The translations under genes were made by a program, and so were the position numbers. From Zopfochytrium polystomum (Eukaryota > Chytridiomycota > Chytridiomycetes > Chytridiales > Chytridiaceae), in NCBI GenBank assembly GCA_025765615.1, contig JAIVFJ010000446.1, positions 1 through 40,149 of the forward strand: a stretch of DNA of 40,149 nt. Direction: 5' to 3'. This document shows, in pieces, positions 20,281 to 31,192 of the stretch; the first letter of the stretch is position 1; each line of letters starts with the position of its first letter. Below the pieces are notes generated by a model. The model ran no database searches, was not told the DNA's origin, and was given only the letters and a program-made list of their open reading frames with translations.

Positions 20281-22430
20281 AAGGTATAAGGGCTGTTTAG
20301 TGGAATGGGCAAGGTCAAGGGCGTAGCGTACCAGGTGGAGAGGCGGGTCAGGAGAAGAGCCAGGTAGGGCAGAGAAGTTGCGACCAAGGAGTACATTGTG
20401 AGAAGAGAGGATGGAAGAAATACGAGAAAGACGGATGGATTGAACAACTTTGGCAGCAAGTTTGCAGAGGCTGATTGGACGGAGGTTAGTGATGTCACCA
20501 CCCCACGCAGCTTTCTTGGGTATGGGGAAGATGGAGGAAGATGCCCAAGAGTCTGGGATGTCAAGGAAGAGAAAAGAGCGAATGATGAGGGAGGAGAAGA
20601 ATACAAGAGCATCAGGACCAGCTGCAAGGAGAAGCTCTCTGGAGATTTGGGAGGGGCCAGGGGCTTTGTTTGAGGCAAGAGATGTGAGAGCGTTTTTGAC
20701 ATCGTGTTCAGAAGGGGGCAGCATAACCTTGGAGAAAAGATCTGGGGGGATGTGGGGACGGGGTTGCATCTCAGAGTGAAATGGAGAGGATGGTGGGAAG
20801 GGAGTGAGGGTACGAGGGCGAAACCAGTGTTCAACCTGTTGTTGGCAGATTCCAGGGACAAGGTCAGGATCGTGGGTGATTGAGGGACCTTCGGCAGTAG
20901 TATAGCGAATGTGGTCGATGCTAGAGTTGCTGCGCGTGCGGTTGAGGATGTTGTTGAGGACAGTCTTTATCTTGCCAGAAGAGAAAAGGTCGTGTCTATG
21001 TGTGAGAGCTGTGGCAATGTCCTCCATTTTGTGCTTTTCTGCTGCCTGGCGTTGGGCACGGTAGATGGCCTGGCGATCGCGGTTGAGGGCGGGGAGTAAA
21101 ACATCACGATAGTCAGTTGTGTCCAAGAAGCGGGCTTTGAACTGAGAGTGGATGTGGGACAAGAAGGAGTAAGACTGATCTGCGCCCCACTCAGATGGGG
21201 TCAAAGAAATGGAAGGGAAGATGTTAGCCAGATCATGCGCAGGGTCTTTGGCAAGTGCCCACAGTTTCTCTACTTTCCAACGTGCAACAAGGAATGGTTT
21301 GGCACGGCAATATATCTTTGGCGCTACTGAGGAGGTTCCCTTGTGAGGAAGGAACTTTTTGCCAAGCCGAAGCAGTAACTCGTGAAATGATGTGGAGAGT
21401 GTGTCAAGGTGGCTGACGAGGAGTGATGCACGTTCTGGGGAGGGGTATTGAAAGGGTAGGGATGGAGAATGGAGGAACTCAAGCTCGGAGGGGAGAAGAA
21501 TGCTGTCCAAGGCTGCAAGGGCTGCTGAGAGGGGGGCAAGCTCAACTGAGATGGCTGAAGTGTAATTGTCAAGTTGCTCCTCTGAAGCTTCCAGGGGTTT
21601 GATGACCTGCCGGCGCAGAGGGGAGAAGGAAAAAGTGTGGAAGGGGGAGGAAGCAAGAATTATGTTGAAGGGGAGGTGGTCTGAAGTGTCAGTGAGATGG
21701 GGCTCTTCAAGTGGAGAAGAAATGTTAGCTTCAGTGATGTAGTCAAGAGCAGGGGGTGAGAGCCAAATGCTGTCCAAACGAGAGGAGTAGGAGCCAGCAG
21801 TGTGTGTGTAAGAGGGTAAGTCTGGGTGCAGGTGTCTAAAGGAATCAACAAAGCCTTTCAGGGAGAGGGTGGGGAGGAACCCATGGCGGGAAGTAGGTGT
21901 GGGGGCTCTGGTGGAGTGGTCAAGGGGGTCAGTGATGGCATTCCAGTCACCAAACCAGTAGGCTTGGTGGGGTGAGGTGGAGTCAGATGAGGCAAGAGAG
22001 TTGCACCATTTTTGCAAGTCAGGGAGTTCCTCAGATTGGGGGTCAGCAGGCCAGTAAATATTTCGCAGGAGGATGGAGCGTCGAGCAAAAGATAAGGTGA
22101 GGGCAATGGCACGAGTTCCAAAGTGGGAGATGTCAGTGATGTGTGGTGCCAGGGAAGATGAAATGATGAAACCAACGCCAGCGTGACGGGAGGGGTGGAG
22201 GATATGAAGAAACCTTTGTAATTCCTAGTGATGTGACGAATGGAGTGGGTGGCCTCTGTGTCAGAGCAGCCAGTTTCTTGAATGGCAAGGATGGTGGTTT
22301 TGGTGTGATCGAGCCAGTGGAAGATAGATGCAGCCTTGGTGGGGAAGGCACGACAGATGTTTCAAGTTGCAAAGCGAGGGAGGGGTGGTGGTGTTGGGGG
22401 TGGTGTGCTAGGCACAGGGCTAGTTGACAT
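20281..22430 (-). pseudogene. LINE ORF2, 5' half: endonuclease and start of RT
   Basis: Minus-strand ORF2 start at about 22430. APE-type endonuclease motifs are present: AIQETGC, GDWNAI near 21950, SRLDSIWLS near 21770 and TSDHLPF near 21670. Early RT boxes follow (NKAPGPSQIS, IFPIPKKAAWGGDITNLRPI), ending at the nested insertion after PLYL. Lesions: an in-frame TGA near 22362 (RFAT then stop, where Trp is expected) and a one-base shift near 22190 between GFFISST and RHAGVGF. The endonuclease would nick the target to prime cDNA synthesis. Confidence 0.85.
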
Positions 22431-22557
22431 AGTTGACTAAGGGGTGCAGGAAGTCCTGCTACTAATGTCTCTGTTTTTTTTTTTTTTTTTTTGGAGAAAT
22501 AAGAGTGATATCAATAGCAAAGGGGCTTTCACAAAAAAAAAAGAATAAGAATATTGG

Positions 22558-24162
22558 TCAAGTTGAGGCAGTGTTCCTGGTTTTTGAGGCAGTTTTTGGG
22601 GCAGGTTTGGGGGCAGGTTTGGGGGCAGTTCTGTTGGGAGGAGTTGAAGAGGAACTGGAGCTTGAGTGTGTGGTGACAGCTGATCGAGCTGGGACAGTAG
22701 TAGTAGAAGAAGGTTCAGCGGAGGAACGGTCGTCAAGGTCCTCATCAATCGGGTCATTGTATTTCAACCATTCTTCAATTGTCCGGAGGCGAGAGCTGAG
22801 GAGCTGGGTGGTTGTGTCCACTGTGGTGAGGCAGCTGTCCAATTGTGCAGTGAGTGGCTCCAGTGTGGTGACTCGCTGATTTAGGTTGTGGATGGAGCCA
22901 GCATGGTTTTTGAGTGAAGTGTCCACGTTGGCTGCAGCAGCTGCAAGTCTCTGAATGTCGTGGTCTACCTTTGCTAAGCCGTGTTCCAGTGCTGCAGGGA
23001 TTGGCTCAAGTTGGGAAAGCTGAGTGGTGAGTTTTTGGATGTCAGTGCGTACTGTTGTCTGATGCTCTTTCAGCTCTGTGCACAAGGAGGTCTGTTGTGC
23101 GAGAAGCTGTTGCTGGATGTTTTCAAGGACCTTCAAAATTGACTGCAGCTGTGGAGGAGGGACAGGAGGGGGAGCAGGCAGGACAGGTGGGGGAGTTGTG
23201 GTGTCAGGAGGGGCCTGAGCTGTCTGGCTGTTGTCTTTGGAATCTGCTGAAGTGGCTTGGTTAAGGAGGGAGCGAGAGGGGCGGCCAGTTTTGCAAGATT
23301 GAGAGGTATGGTTGGAGTTTCCACAACGGCGACAGCAGGGGAAGGGAGTGAAATCTTCCTTTTGGAGTGGGTGAAATGGGAGTGCACGGCCATTGAAGAC
23401 AACTGATTGGTTAGTTTTTTGCAACATCAATGCGCGGGTTGTAAAAACAAAATGGGCAGACGACGAAAGGCCAGCAGTGCCCTTTGCTGAGTGGAAGAAT
23501 CCTGGAATGCGAACTGACGTGCACCCAAACTCATATTGGATGGCCTCAAGGTCATAGATACTTGTGGAGCGACGAATGTTATAAAGGACAGCTGTGCGTT
23601 GCTTTTCATCGCTGATTCGCCGCTGGTTTTCTGCAGAAGGTTCCAGTGGTCGAATAGTGACACCTGCACCCATAATAGTTATGAACTGAGGGGGATTGTG
23701 AGGAGGGCCGTCAAAAAGAACTGTGGCAGATGCGGAGGCGGAAAGCTGGTGGTGTGCAAAATGAATAGCCATTATGGAGCCGCACGAGGATAAAGCAGAG
23801 GTGATTGCATGACGTAGGGAGTCCTTTTGCTCATCAAAGTTCTTTCTAGTAGTTCCAGGAGCCAGGTGTTGGAGTACAAGTTGGTTGGTAGGTTCGTTGG
23901 TGAATTCTGTGGCAGCAGCTGGTAGTTGACAGGTGTAAGAAAATTTAATGTGTGGGGATGTGGTCTGAAGACGGGCAGCCTGTTCGTCCAACAAAGGATG
24001 CAGAAGGCAGAGCGAGTAAGAAGTCTGGTCCTTTGAGAGCAAGGGCTGCTGTCGGATGGTGAGGTCGCAAGTGGAGATAAAGCGTAGGATGTCAAGTTCA
24101 GTGAGTGGGGCAATAGTGGGGTCTGGCTGAGTGGTGATTTTAAAATATGTGTTGATCAGCAT
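22558..24162 (-). CDS. LINE ORF1 (nucleic-acid-binding, CCHC zinc knuckle)
   Basis: Open frame of 534 aa on the minus strand, upstream of ORF2. The N-terminal 240 residues contain two segments with an RRM-like beta-alpha alternation. A zinc knuckle follows (CRRCGNSNHTSQSC, C-X2-C-X4-H-X4-C) near residue 280, then a Pro-rich linker and a heptad-rich coiled-coil (LTTQLSQLEPI to LRTIEEWL). The C-terminus is Ser/Thr/Pro/Lys-rich. ORF1 proteins coat LINE RNA and may trimerise. No stop interrupts it, in contrast to ORF2. The ATG at 24162 is the first in frame. Poly-A-rich stretches separate it from ORF2. Confidence 0.75.
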   Translation of the reverse strand: MLINTYFKITTQPDPTIAPLTELDILRFISTCDLTIRQQPLLSKDQTSYSLCLLHPLLDEQAARLQTTSPHIKFSYTCQLPAAATEFTNEPTNQLVLQHLAPGTTRKNFDEQKDSLRHAITSALSSCGSIMAIHFAHHQLSASASATVLFDGPPHNPPQFITIMGAGVTIRPLEPSAENQRRISDEKQRTAVLYNIRRSTSIYDLEAIQYEFGCTSVRIPGFFHSAKGTAGLSSSAHFVFTTRALMLQKTNQSVVFNGRALPFHPLQKEDFTPFPCCRRCGNSNHTSQSCKTGRPSRSLLNQATSADSKDNSQTAQAPPDTTTPPPVLPAPPPVPPPQLQSILKVLENIQQQLLAQQTSLCTELKEHQTTVRTDIQKLTTQLSQLEPIPAALEHGLAKVDHDIQRLAAAAANVDTSLKNHAGSIHNLNQRVTTLEPLTAQLDSCLTTVDTTTQLLSSRLRTIEEWLKYNDPIDEDLDDRSSAEPSSTTTVPARSAVTTHSSSSSSSTPPNRTAPKPAPKPAPKTASKTRNTAST

Positions 24163-24289
24163 GGGTGCCGAAGAACGTGGAGGGAGGTGGGCTGCTCATG
24201 AAATAGGGGGGTGCCAACCCCAATTCAGCACAAAGGTTGTGATGTGGTTGCAATGTGGTTGTGGTGGTGAAGGAGGAAAGTGATTGCTG

Positions 24290-24790
24290 GAGGCAATCTG
24301 GCAGCAATCTGAAGTCAATCTGACGATGATCTGATGACAATCGGATGATTATCTGGCAATCTGACAAGAATTGGGCGTTCTGGTAATAATCTGGAGTCAA
24401 TCTGGCGACAATCTGATGATGATATGATGATCTGGAGACAATCTGACGAAAATCTGAAGTTGACCTGACGATGATGTGACAATCTGACGAAGATCTGACG
24501 TCAATCTGACGATCTGGAGTCAATCTGATGAAGATCTGATGTCAATCTGATGATCTGGAGTCAATCTGACGTTGACCTGACGATGGCCTGACGATCTGAT
24601 GAAGATCTGATGTCAATCTGGCAGTGGCAAAGCGGTGGGGGGTGGTGGTGGAGGGTTCTGGAGTCAATCTGAAGTCAATCTGATGATGATCTGACGATCT
24701 GACAACAATCTGATGTTGATCTGACGTTGATCTGGCAGTGGGAAGGCGGTGGAGGGCAGTGGCAAGGTGGTGGGGGTGGTGGTGGTGGAG
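24290..24790 (-). repeat. Degenerate minisatellite in the LINE 5' region
   Basis: Short interchangeable blocks (GAAGTCAATCTGA, CGATGATCTGA, TGAAGATCTGA and variants) repeat with a spacing of about 11-13 bp over 500 bp. They are interrupted by a GGTGG-rich spacer that occurs twice (24625-24660 and 24730-24795). It lies between the ORF1 start and the 5' TSD, so it probably is the LINE's 5' UTR/promoter region. Confidence 0.7.
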
Positions 24791-24835
24791 GGTGCAGTCT
24801 TGAGTGTCTCTTGACAAGGTTTTTTCTTTCTTCCT

Positions 24836-27479
24836 TACCAGCAAGTTTCTGAGGCAGGTTTTGCGAGGAACCTGTTTGACAGAATGAAGATCACCCTGTT
24901 GGAAGCTTACACAGGATCTGTCTTCACTGAGGAGTCCAGGATGGGTGGAAGACATGCTTTTTCGGATGCAGAGTGCCTGGCCTATAACCAGGATTGGGGA
25001 ATCAACTTCATGTCTGGACTGCTTCACTCCTCGGTTATTATTCTTCTGTGTTCTGATGCCAGCATGGTCCGAATGCAAAAGGCTGACAAAGAGCCCGACA
25101 ACTGCTTGTTGGACGTGAGTTTGTTGTCCCCATTGGTGACAAATGCGTCTTGTGGGAGCTTGCACTTCATATGAAGAAAGAAAGAGGCCATGACATCCTT
25201 CCTGTTCTTCTTTTATGCCGAGATGAAGCGACCTTGGCAAATGGCAAAAAGGCAAAGGTCATGGTGGACTTCAGCACCTTTGATCTCAAGAAGTTTCCTG
25301 ACCACCCCCATGCCCACCCTTTAAGCCCTGGCCTCCAATCTGTGTCTCAAACAATCAAGATGATTTTAGACCTGAATGGGCCAAAGGCAAATCCTGAGAA
25401 TGATGTAATGAAGTGCGTGCCAACACCTTTTTTATTTTTTAAAATAACCTCTTTTATGGGGTGTGGTTGCTCAAGAGAGTGTTCAAGTTTCTTTCTCCAG
25501 ATGATCCCTCTGCTGCCAGTGCCAACAGGGTGATGTGGTTGAAAGGAGTGGCTGGAGTGGGCAAGACTGTGATGGCAGCCATGGTCTCCAATGAGCTACA
25601 GGCTCAGGGGATACTTGGTGGCTTGGTTTTTTTGCAAACATGATGACGAGCGTCGCAGCAGTGCTCGAAACCTGGTCTTGACTCTTGTCTTTGGTCTTGC
25701 AAAGTTCAGTCTTCAGTTTGGAGAGATTCTGCTTCAAGTCAAGCAAGACAATCCAGATATTCTGTCCAGATCTGTGTTTGAGATGATGAAAGTATTGCTT
25801 GTTCAGCCATTGAAGAAGGTTGTTGAAAGCAAGAAGCTGAATGTACCTGCGGTCCTGGTTGTGGACGCCCTGGATGAGTGTGGAGCCATAGGAAAGGGGG
25901 ATGAGATTCTGTCTGTGTTTCAAGAGCTGAACAGGCTGCTTCCAGTCAATGTGAAGATGCTGGTGACTGGACGCCCTGAAGTAGATATTGTGAAAGCCTT
26001 TGAGAAGATGCCATTTGAGGAGATTGAGCCAACGGCTAAGGAGAACACTCAAGACCAGATTGAGTTCACAAGAAATTTCCTCCGGTCTTCAAATGCTGAG
26101 CAATCTGTTGTTGATGAGGGATCCGAGATTTTGGTGTCAAAGTCTGCTGGAATTTTTGTCTGGCTTGTGACTGCTTGCACTTATTTGCGGAAATTAGAGA
26201 CTGAAGAAATCACTCTTGAGCAATTAAAGACCTTACTGACGGTGGCAAGATGGACGGAAGCATTGACCTGATGTATGACATAATATTCAAGGGCATCCTT
26301 CAGTTGATCAAAGAGAGTTCTTTGGAAAATCTTCTTTGTGCTGTGTTGTCCATCATTGTTCTTGCCTATGAACCTCTGACTGCAGCAGCCATTGTCTCTC
26401 TGCTGGACAAAGAGATACCTGAAAATGTGATGAGGTGCATCCGGATGCTTGATCCTATCCTTGTGCTCGATGGTTCCACTAAGAAGATTAGGATTTTCCA
26501 CAAATCTGTTAAAGACTACCTGACAACTCCTGAAAGATGCAAATTGTCTCTTCAGATTGACCTGAAAAGCAGCCACTCTGAATTTGCTGGCTTGTGCATC
26601 AGTGCAATGGACAAGAATCTGAAATTTAATATCTGTGATCTGCCATTCTCAGAATTCCATTCAGAGATTCCTGATTTTGACGAGAAGGTAAAGAAGGGAA
26701 TCCCTGAGCATGTCCGGTACGCAGTGAAGCACTTCTGGGAGCATTGCTTTGACTCCTCTGTGGAAACAACCAGCGAGATTATTGAAGTGGAAGAGAATCA
26801 ACCCTCAGAGGCATTGCCCCTCAAACACGACACAACGGCCACAACGGCCAAAGGAAAGAAATCATTTTTCATTTTTTTCAAGAAGGCAACCCAGAACAAA
26901 AGAGTGGCCCTGCCCAGTGCACAAATGAGGAAGCATCCAGGCAAAAGTGCTGCTCCTTTGTTCGTGACATCTGTCAGGAAATTCCTTCAGATTGATCAGA
27001 CAAGGGACACACTTGGTTTGTCAACTCTGCAGCATTCAGTCCTGATGGGCAGTTTGTTGTGTCTGGAAGTGATGACCGTACAGTCAGGATTTGGAATGCT
27101 TCCACTGGTCAGGAGCTGCATAAGCTGGAGGGACACACTCGGAATGTCACCTCTGCAGCATTCAGTCCTGATGGGCAGTTTGTTGTGTCGTCTGGAAGTG
27201 AGGACAACACAGTCAGGATTTGGAATGCTTCCACTGGCAAGGAGCTGCATAAGCTGGACGGTTTTTCATTTAACCTGTCTCCTGGATTCAGTGCCGATGG
27301 GCAATCTGTTATTTTGAGGGACAGAATTGACGAGAGAATACTCGTCAAGCTTAGGACAGGATTGCCAGTGGAAAGAAGTGATACCACACTCATAGTTCCA
27401 AGCCTGGCGCACAATTTTTGTGCACGTAATTCGTCAGGGTGGCGACTGCAGAGTGAATCTCTGATCAGTGATGGTGTTT
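24836..27479 (+). pseudogene. STAND copy C: TIR-like, NACHT and WD40 domains
   Basis: Continues from 14223. The TIR-like part (24847-25400) has NLFDRM, CLAYNQDWGINFMSGLLHS, VIILLCSDAS, KADKEPDNCLLD and, after a frame change near 25150, WELALHMKKERGHDILPVLLL. This fits the fungal TIR pattern DWE..F..GL..S...I.L.S with a Glu in WEL at the position of the TIR catalytic Glu. The NACHT part has Walker A GVAGVGKT (25545-25568), VVDALDEC near 25860, TGRPE near 25970 and the STAND winged-helix-like IRIFHKSVKDYL near 26490. Two or more WD repeats lie at 27030-27260. An extra T in a T run near 25627 and shifts near 26250 and 27050 break the frame. Intron boundaries near 25410-25500 are unclear. An intact protein would be a TIR-effector immune-type receptor (inference). 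Confidence 0.65.
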
Positions 27480-27787
27480 TGTTATGAATCACCCTCTGGA
27501 AACCTCTGGAACCTTCTAGAACATTCCTTCATGGAACCTTGTGGAACCTTCTGGAACCTTCTTTGCTTTCCTGACTTGTCTTGTTGTCATTGGTATCATT
27601 GGTATCATTGTATTACTAATTGCTCTTTCTGGAACTTTCTTTGAGTCTTGACAAGGAACACTCTCAAAAGGTATAAAAGGGGGATGGGGGACCTGTCCCA
27701 TCCCTCAAGTGAATTATTGTTTCCAATACAATCATCGCTCCTCTCAGTTCCTTGTCTGCCTTGTCCTGTTCTGCCCTGTTCCTGACA
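27480..27787 (+). mobile_element. Solo LTR of the Ty3/gypsy family (308 bp)
   Basis: Nearly identical to the LTR at 2419-2726 and of exactly the same length. Target-site duplications TGTTT lie at 27475-27479 and 27788-27792. The GAA/TTC heat-shock arrays (from 27508) and TATAAAA (27672-27678) are present. It interrupts the C-terminal tail of STAND copy C; removing it restores the tail motif GVWF seen in copy B. Confidence 0.93.
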
Positions 27788-27945
27788 TGTTTGGTTCATC
27801 TTCAATGTCACAAAAGTCTGTTTCTGGCTTCCACCTGAACCTCGTGGTAATTTCCAGCTCCTCTCAAGGCAAAATATGTTTACTTTGGGTCAAGGCCCTT
27901 CTTCTGTCATACAATTTTGATGAGATAATGACTCTTTCGCTTTGA
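27788..27945 (+). pseudogene. STAND copy C, C-terminal tail
   Basis: After the solo LTR the tail continues (WFIFNVTKVCFWLPPEPRG), matching the tail of copy B near 2870-2960, to a stop near 27922. The AT-rich island begins right after it. Confidence 0.7.
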
Positions 27946-27993
27946 TATTCTGTAAAGTGAACACTACAAAATGGGCGGAAAGCGTTATTTTAA

Positions 27994-28475
27994 TAAGTGT
28001 CAAGAAAAAAAAATTTTAGAAATAATGTCCATAAAGTAATGAAAAATATAATATATAAAGATTTTTTTAAATAAAATTTGATATTAAAGTTTTTTATGGA
28101 TTGTTTTGCGAGAATTTAGAGTATTTTAATCATATTTCTGGTTATATTTTCTAATTTTTCTAATTATTTGACATTTTTTAATCCTAATCCTAATTTTTGA
28201 CTTCTTTTCTAATAATGTGACATAAATATGGTATATAATTTGAATAAAAATGTTGTAATATATATTTATCAACTGAAATGTATATTACATCAGCAGCTAA
28301 AGTCTTTTTTTAACATTTCTAACCTAATTTATGGTTAGAAAACATTTGATAAAGTGTGTAATATATATTTGTCGACTGAAATGTATATTACATCGCCACT
28401 AAAAATCTAATCTCAATATTGTATCCTAATATGTGTCACATTTCACTAGCTCCTTACATGAAACATATTATATGT
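27994..28475 (+). repeat. Partial direct copy of the 29613-30483 element
   Basis: From TTTTAATAAGTGTCAAGAAA onward this matches 29648-30125 closely by eye. Shared landmarks are ATTTAGAGTATTTTAATCA, ATGTGACATAAATATGG and TGTATATTACATCG. It lacks the outer part of the inverted end, so it is truncated on the left. Within each copy a segment ending in ATGTATATTACATCG occurs twice, about 100 bp apart. Confidence 0.75.
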
Positions 28476-28644
28476 TTTTTTTTTCCATTAAATCTCCTTT
28501 TACAAAATCCTTCCTTTCCATAACAGATACATATTATATTAAATTGAACTATATCTTATTTCCATTATGTGAAGAATTCCCTGACTCTAATTCTAACATT
28601 TTGCTAATTCAAATATGAACCTTATATTTCATCGACTTGTACTT

Positions 28645-28855
28645 AAAATACTTAAAAAACACTTAAAAAATACTCAAAAAATGGTTTAATACTTAAAATA
28701 CTTAAAAAATTGGAAGTTCAAAAAAAATTTTCAATGAAAGTTGATAAACAGTATAGAAAAAATGGAAAATCATATTTTCATCATTAACAGGGCTTGTTTT
28801 TTAGTACATTGAGTATTAAACCATTTTTTAAGTATTTTTTTAAGTATTTTTAGGT
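28645..28855. repeat. AT-rich inverted repeat
   Basis: The left arm (28645-28705) carries repeats of ACTTAAAATACTTAAAAA and TGGTTTAATACT. The right arm (28805-28855) is its approximate reverse complement (AGTATTAAACCATTTTTTAA), with about 100 bp between. Confidence 0.6.
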
Positions 28856-29612
28856 AGTTTTAAGTATCAAACCATAAATTATGATGATTACAGTTCAGTC
28901 TTTATCTTTAATTTCCTCCAAACATATGGGGGGGAGCTTTTTTCAAAAAACTCTTCGTTTTGTGATATGTTTTTCATCTTGTATTGACGATGTATTTATG
29001 ATTTTCTTCTTTTCATATGACATTTCTCTTTTGTTGCTCTCTTCTTTTTTCTTGAAACCATCTTATTGGTCTTAATATTCTTTTATATTCCAATGTCTTT
29101 ATATATCCTCTTAATGTATGTATGTATGGATGAAAAACCTCCTTATATTAATTTTTATTAACTCACTTAGTTAATTTCCAAAAAAAAAATATAAAGTCAT
29201 GAAAATATTCACTTTCCATCAATACATACATACATTAAGTGGATTTATAAAGACATTACAAACTTATATAACATCAAACCATAATACTGTCACCCACACT
29301 CTCATTCACTGAATGAGACATATCAAGTCATCAAGTCATCAATACATCATCCATACAACATCTAATATTCTTCTAAAAATTTTTCAAACTCGACTTGTTG
29401 TGCTATCTTAATCATCATGTCATGATGTTGTCATGATGATAAACACTCTTTTTTGCTAACACATCCTTGTATTTGTGAACTTACACATGGTCATTTATTT
29501 TATTACAAATGTCTTCCACTCAATGTACGTATGGATGAAAACCCCCTTTTATTAATTTTTATTGATCTCATTAACCTCAATTACAATAATAAATATAAAA
29601 TCATGAAAATAT

Positions 29613-30483
29613 TCCTATGGATGCCGCAAGGGACCTGAAGAAATTTTTTTTAATAAGTGTCAAGAAAATAAAATTTTAGAAATAATGTCCAAAAAGTAAT
29701 GAAAAATATTGTATGAAAAAGTTTTAAATTAAAAGTGATATTAAAGTTTTTTATGGATTGTTTCGCGAGAATTTAGAGTATTTTAATCATATTTATGGTA
29801 ATATTTTCTAATTTTGTCATTTTTTAACCCTAATCCTAATTTCTGACTTCTTTTCTAATAATGTGACATAAATATGGTCTGTAATTTGAATAAAATGTTG
29901 TAATATATATTTATCGACTAAAATGTATATTACATCGGCAGCTAAAGTCTTTTTTTAACATTTCTAATCTAATTTATGGTTTGCAAAACATTTGATAAAG
30001 TGTGTATATTTATCGACTAAAATGTATATTACATCGCCACTAAAAATCTAATCTCAATTTTATCCTAATTTGTGTCACATTTCATTTGCTCCTCACATGA
30101 ATCATATAATATATTTTTTTTCTGAAAAAAATTCATATAATGTTTTCCCAATATTTTCTTCCTAATTTATGATAAATTTCATTTGCTTTTCTCTAATATT
30201 TCCTTATTTGATTCCTTGTTTCAAATGGAACTCGTCGAACAGACCTCTCGGACTATTTCCTTTTTTGGAAATTATCCCTAATCCTAATATGAATCTGTCG
30301 AACAGACTTTCAACTTCTCAGTTTGCGATGTAGAGTATAAGTAATGATATATCAAAAAATATTTGAAAACAATTTTCATATATATATTTTTCACGGTGTC
30401 TTCATTATGTGTTCCTGAATGAGGTGATTTTCTTGACACTTATTAAAAAAAATTTCTTCAGGTCCCTTGCGGCATCCATAGGA
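29613..30483. mobile_element. 871-bp AT-rich element with perfect 57-bp terminal inverted repeats
   Basis: The arms 29613-29669 and 30427-30483 are exact reverse complements over 57 bp, including an equal run of eight T/A. The outer end starts TCCTATGGATGCCGCAAGGG. The interior has no ORF of note. No flanking target duplication is obvious. It could be a miniature inverted-repeat element or an inverted-repeat end structure of the virus-like insertion. Confidence 0.8.
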
Positions 30484-31192
30484 TGCGAAAAATTTTTTTT
30501 TTAATCATCCCCCAATTGCTTCTTCCTTCAGTTTTTCCTTTTGTTTCAGATGGAACCCGTCGAACAGACGTTCCGAACTATTTCCTTATTTGGAAATTAA
30601 CCCTGATTCTAATTCTAACATTTTGCTAAACCTAAACATGAACCCATCGAACTAACTACCCTGACTCTAATCCTAATTCTAACATTTTGCTAATTCAAAT
30701 ATGAACCATATTTCATCGACTTCTACTTAAAAACCGGTCTATATCTTCACTATCCAAAAAAAGGCGTTCTAACTCCTTTCTAACCGTTCTAACCGTTCTA
30801 ATACTCCCTTTTTTTTTGTTTCGAATTGGACCTGTTGAACAGACGCATGTATTGTATGTATTGATGGAAACTGCCTTTTTTACACAATTTATTTACATTC
30901 ATTTTTAGATGTTTTTTCAAATCATTTATTGGTCATTCTTTTTCAAGTTTCTAATGTTTATATTTTCTTTTTAATGTATGTATGTATGTATAAAAACTTT
31001 TATATATAAAAAATATTCATTATAAATTTAATTAAACAAATATCTTATTTCCATTATGTGAAATTTGTTCATTTTCCATAAATACATACATACAAGAATG
31101 GCTATTTAACAACGCTTCACAACATTATATTTTTACCACCAATTATAGGTCACAATGAATTTATTTATATCGTCCATACATCATCAATACAT

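Larger units (their letters stand above)
14224..24835 (-). mobile_element. Tad-like LINE (non-LTR retrotransposon) with a nested insertion
   Basis: Minus-oriented element: 5' region with a minisatellite (24163-24835), ORF1 (24162-22558), ORF2 (22430 down to 14570, split), 3' UTR and an A28 tail read as T at 14230-14257. The direct repeat TACCAGCAAGT flanks it at 14213-14223 and 24836-24846. The order endonuclease-RT-RNase H-CCHC in ORF2, together with an ORF1 carrying a CCHC knuckle, fits the fungal Tad clade. It disrupts the TIR-like region of STAND copy C. A 2.2-kb insertion at 18082-20280 and several frame breaks make it inactive. Without the nested insertion it is about 8.4 kb. Confidence 0.85.

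Noticed and set aside
24140..25255. Minus-strand frames with repeated DLRQIDSRSSD-like words
   Set aside because: They are translations of the LINE 5' minisatellite and of the antisense of the TIR-like exon.
28433..29638. Sixty-codon frames in the AT island
   Set aside because: Ile/Phe/Lys/Tyr-rich frames without motifs, of a size expected by chance in DNA of this composition.
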